From: an uncultured Oscillibacter sp.
Lineage (GTDB): Bacteria; Bacillota; Clostridia; Oscillospirales; Oscillospiraceae
DNA: 13,703 bases
Direction of reading: 5' to 3'
Assembly (NCBI GenBank): GCA_910586735.1
Contig: CAJUJW010000063.1
Location: forward strand, 1-13,703
Position numbers and translations under genes: made by a program. The notes under the pieces are model-generated. The model had not been told where the DNA came from. It ran no database searches and was given only the letters and a program-made list of their open reading frames with translations. Of this stretch, positions 12,355-13,703 are shown piece by piece (positions within the stretch are counted from its first letter, which is position 1; every line of letters starts with the position of its first letter).

Positions 12355-13703
12355 TCAGAACAGGCCGGAGATCTTGCCGTCCTCGTCCACGTCGATTCTC
12401 TCGGCGGCAGGGCTCTTGGGCAGTCCGGGCATGGTCATGATATCGCCGGTCAGCGCCACGATGAAGCCCGCGCCGGCGGAAACCTTCAAATTGCGCACCG
12501 TGACGGTGAAGCCCCTGGGCGCGCCCAGCAGGGCGGGATCATCGGAGAAGGAATACTGCGTCTTCGCCATGCAGATGGGCATACCGGCAAAGCCCAGCTC
12601 CGTGAGCTTCGCCGCCTGTTTTTTCGCGTTGTCGGTGAGCTGTACACCGTCGGCGTGGTAAACGCGCTTGCAGATGGCGTCCAGCTTTTCCTCGATGGAG
12701 CTCTCCAGCTCATAGGACTGGCGGAAGCTGCCGGGCTCCTCGCACAGGCGGACCACTTCCTCGGCCAGCGCCACGCCGCCTTCGCCACCCTTGGCCCACA
12801 CCTCGCTGAGGGCCACGTTGGCGCCCAGTTCCTTACACTTGGCCTCCACCAGGTCCAGTTCCGCCTTGGTGTCGGTGGGGAAGGCGTTGATGGCCACCAC
12901 GCAGGGCAGGCCGAACACCTCTTTGATGTTCTCCACATGCTGTAAGAGGTTGGGCAGACCCTTCTCCAGGGCGGCCAGGTTCTCGTGGTTCAGGTCGGCC
13001 TTTGCCACGCCGCCGTGATATTTCAGCGCGCGCACCGTGGCCACGACCACCACCGCCGACGGGGTCAGCCCCGCCATGCGGCACTTGATGTCCAGGAACT
13101 TCTCCGCGCCCAGGTCGGCGGCGAAGCCCGCCTCGGTGACTGTGTAGTCCCCCAGCTTCAAGGCCATGCGGGTGGCGGTGACGGAGTTGCAGCCGTGGGC
13201 GATGTTGGCGAAGGGTCCGCCGTGGATGAAGGCGGGGGTGCCCTCCAGGGTCTGGACCAGGTTGGGCTTGAGGGCGTCCTTCAGCAGCGCCGTCATGGCC
13301 CCCTCGGCTTTCAGGTCGTGGGCGGTGACGGGTTTGCCGTCATAGGTGTAGCCCACGATGATGCGGCCCAGACGGGCCTTCAGGTCGGGGATGTCGGAGG
13401 CAAGGCACAGCACCGCCATGACTTCGGAGGCCACGGTGATGTCAAAGCCGTCCTCTCTGGGCACGCCCTGCATCCGTCCGCCCAGGCCGTCCACCACGTT
13501 TCTGAGCTGCCGGTCGTTCATGTCCACGCAGCGCTTCCAGGTGATCTGTTTGACATCGATCCCCAGGGCGTTGCCCTGCTGGATGTGGTTGTCCAGCATT
13601 GCCGCCAGCAGGTTGTTGGCCGCGCCGATGGCATGGAAGTCGCCGGTGAAGTGCAGGTTGATGTCCTCCATGGGGACTACCTGGGCATAGCCGCCGCCGG
13701 CGG
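12355..13703 (-). CDS. fhs: Formate-tetrahydrofolate ligase (10-formyl-THF synthetase), N-terminus outside the window
   Basis: The reading frame enters at the right edge (GGGYAQVVPM, directly before MEDINLHFTGDFHAIGAANN) and runs about 449 codons to TGA at 12355-12357, ending IDVDEDGKISGLF. Full-length enzymes have about 555 residues, so roughly the first 100, with the ATP P-loop, lie beyond 13703; the ATG at 13671 is internal. Conserved segments include DNHIQQGNALGID, FIHGGPFANIAHGCNSVTAT, GAEKFLDIKCR, VVVATVRALKYHGGV, VAINAFPTDT and CMAKTQYSFSDDP. It ligates formate to THF using ATP, the entry step of the methyl branch. It is the first visible gene of the minus-strand operon; its promoter is outside the window. 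Confidence 0.97.
   Translation of the reverse strand, partial: AGGGYAQVVPMEDINLHFTGDFHAIGAANNLLAAMLDNHIQQGNALGIDVKQITWKRCVDMNDRQLRNVVDGLGGRMQGVPREDGFDITVASEVMAVLCLASDIPDLKARLGRIIVGYTYDGKPVTAHDLKAEGAMTALLKDALKPNLVQTLEGTPAFIHGGPFANIAHGCNSVTATRMALKLGDYTVTEAGFAADLGAEKFLDIKCRMAGLTPSAVVVVATVRALKYHGGVAKADLNHENLAALEKGLPNLLQHVENIKEVFGLPCVVAINAFPTDTKAELDLVEAKCKELGANVALSEVWAKGGEGGVALAEEVVRLCEEPGSFRQSYELESSIEEKLDAICKRVYHADGVQLTDNAKKQAAKLTELGFAGMPICMAKTQYSFSDDPALLGAPRGFTVTVRNLKVSAGAGFIVALTGDIMTMPGLPKSPAAERIDVDEDGKISGLF

Noticed and set aside
1..13703. CRISPR array, anti-phage system or rRNA/tRNA genes
   Set aside because: No regularly spaced direct repeats, no cas-like or defence-type genes, and no RNA-gene signatures other than the THF riboswitch and the hairpin-rich flank.

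Overview
The window looks like chromosomal DNA of an anaerobic, fairly GC-rich member of the Firmicutes/Clostridia, probably an Oscillospiraceae-like gut bacterium. This is inferred from gene content, strong Shine-Dalgarno sites, TTG/GTG starts and a tetrahydrofolate (THF) riboswitch, a class found mainly in Firmicutes. No taxonomic marker gene is present, so the placement is tentative.

Layout. Positions 1-1984 are mobile-element debris that is less GC-rich than the rest. There is a hairpin-rich non-coding flank (1-566), an IS110-type transposase broken by several frameshifts and deletions (567-1394), and, on the opposite strand, the C-terminal remnant of an IS256/mutator-type transposase (1420-1836). 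Next comes a small CsoR-family metal-sensing repressor on the minus strand (1985-2263). Its promoter, a near-perfect palindrome and its ribosome-binding site are superimposed. Divergent from it lies a translationally coupled MoxR-type AAA+ ATPase / VWA (CoxE-like) pair (2508-4684). Behind a separate promoter follows a three-gene methylene-THF reductase module (4774-8278): a MetV-like domain fused to RnfC, a stand-alone MetV, and MetF. A strong hairpin at 8291-8328 separates it from a convergent minus-strand folate cluster. Read in transcription order from the right edge, that cluster is fhs (partial), fchA, folD, a THF riboswitch, folT, and a folC/5-formyl-THF cyclo-ligase fusion.

How it fits together. 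Fhs makes 10-formyl-THF from formate, FchA makes methenyl-THF, FolD makes methylene-THF, and the MetF/MetV/RnfC-like complex reduces this to methyl-THF. Together these are the methyl (THF) branch of the Wood-Ljungdahl pathway, or the same steps used for one-carbon assimilation. The carbonyl branch (CODH/ACS) is not in this window. FolT imports folate, FolC polyglutamylates it, and the fused cyclo-ligase recovers 5-formyl-THF; the import/processing part is placed under a THF-sensing riboswitch.

Most noteworthy: FolD has lost two cyclohydrolase-linked residues (Lys to Ala and Gln to Phe), matching the separate cyclohydrolase gene next to it. The RnfC-like protein carries a second MetV-type cysteine scaffold in exact register with the neighbouring MetV. 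The riboswitch expression platform can be written out as mutually exclusive terminator and antiterminator helices, with the folT Shine-Dalgarno buried in the terminator. I found no clear evidence of a wholly new defence or mobile system.
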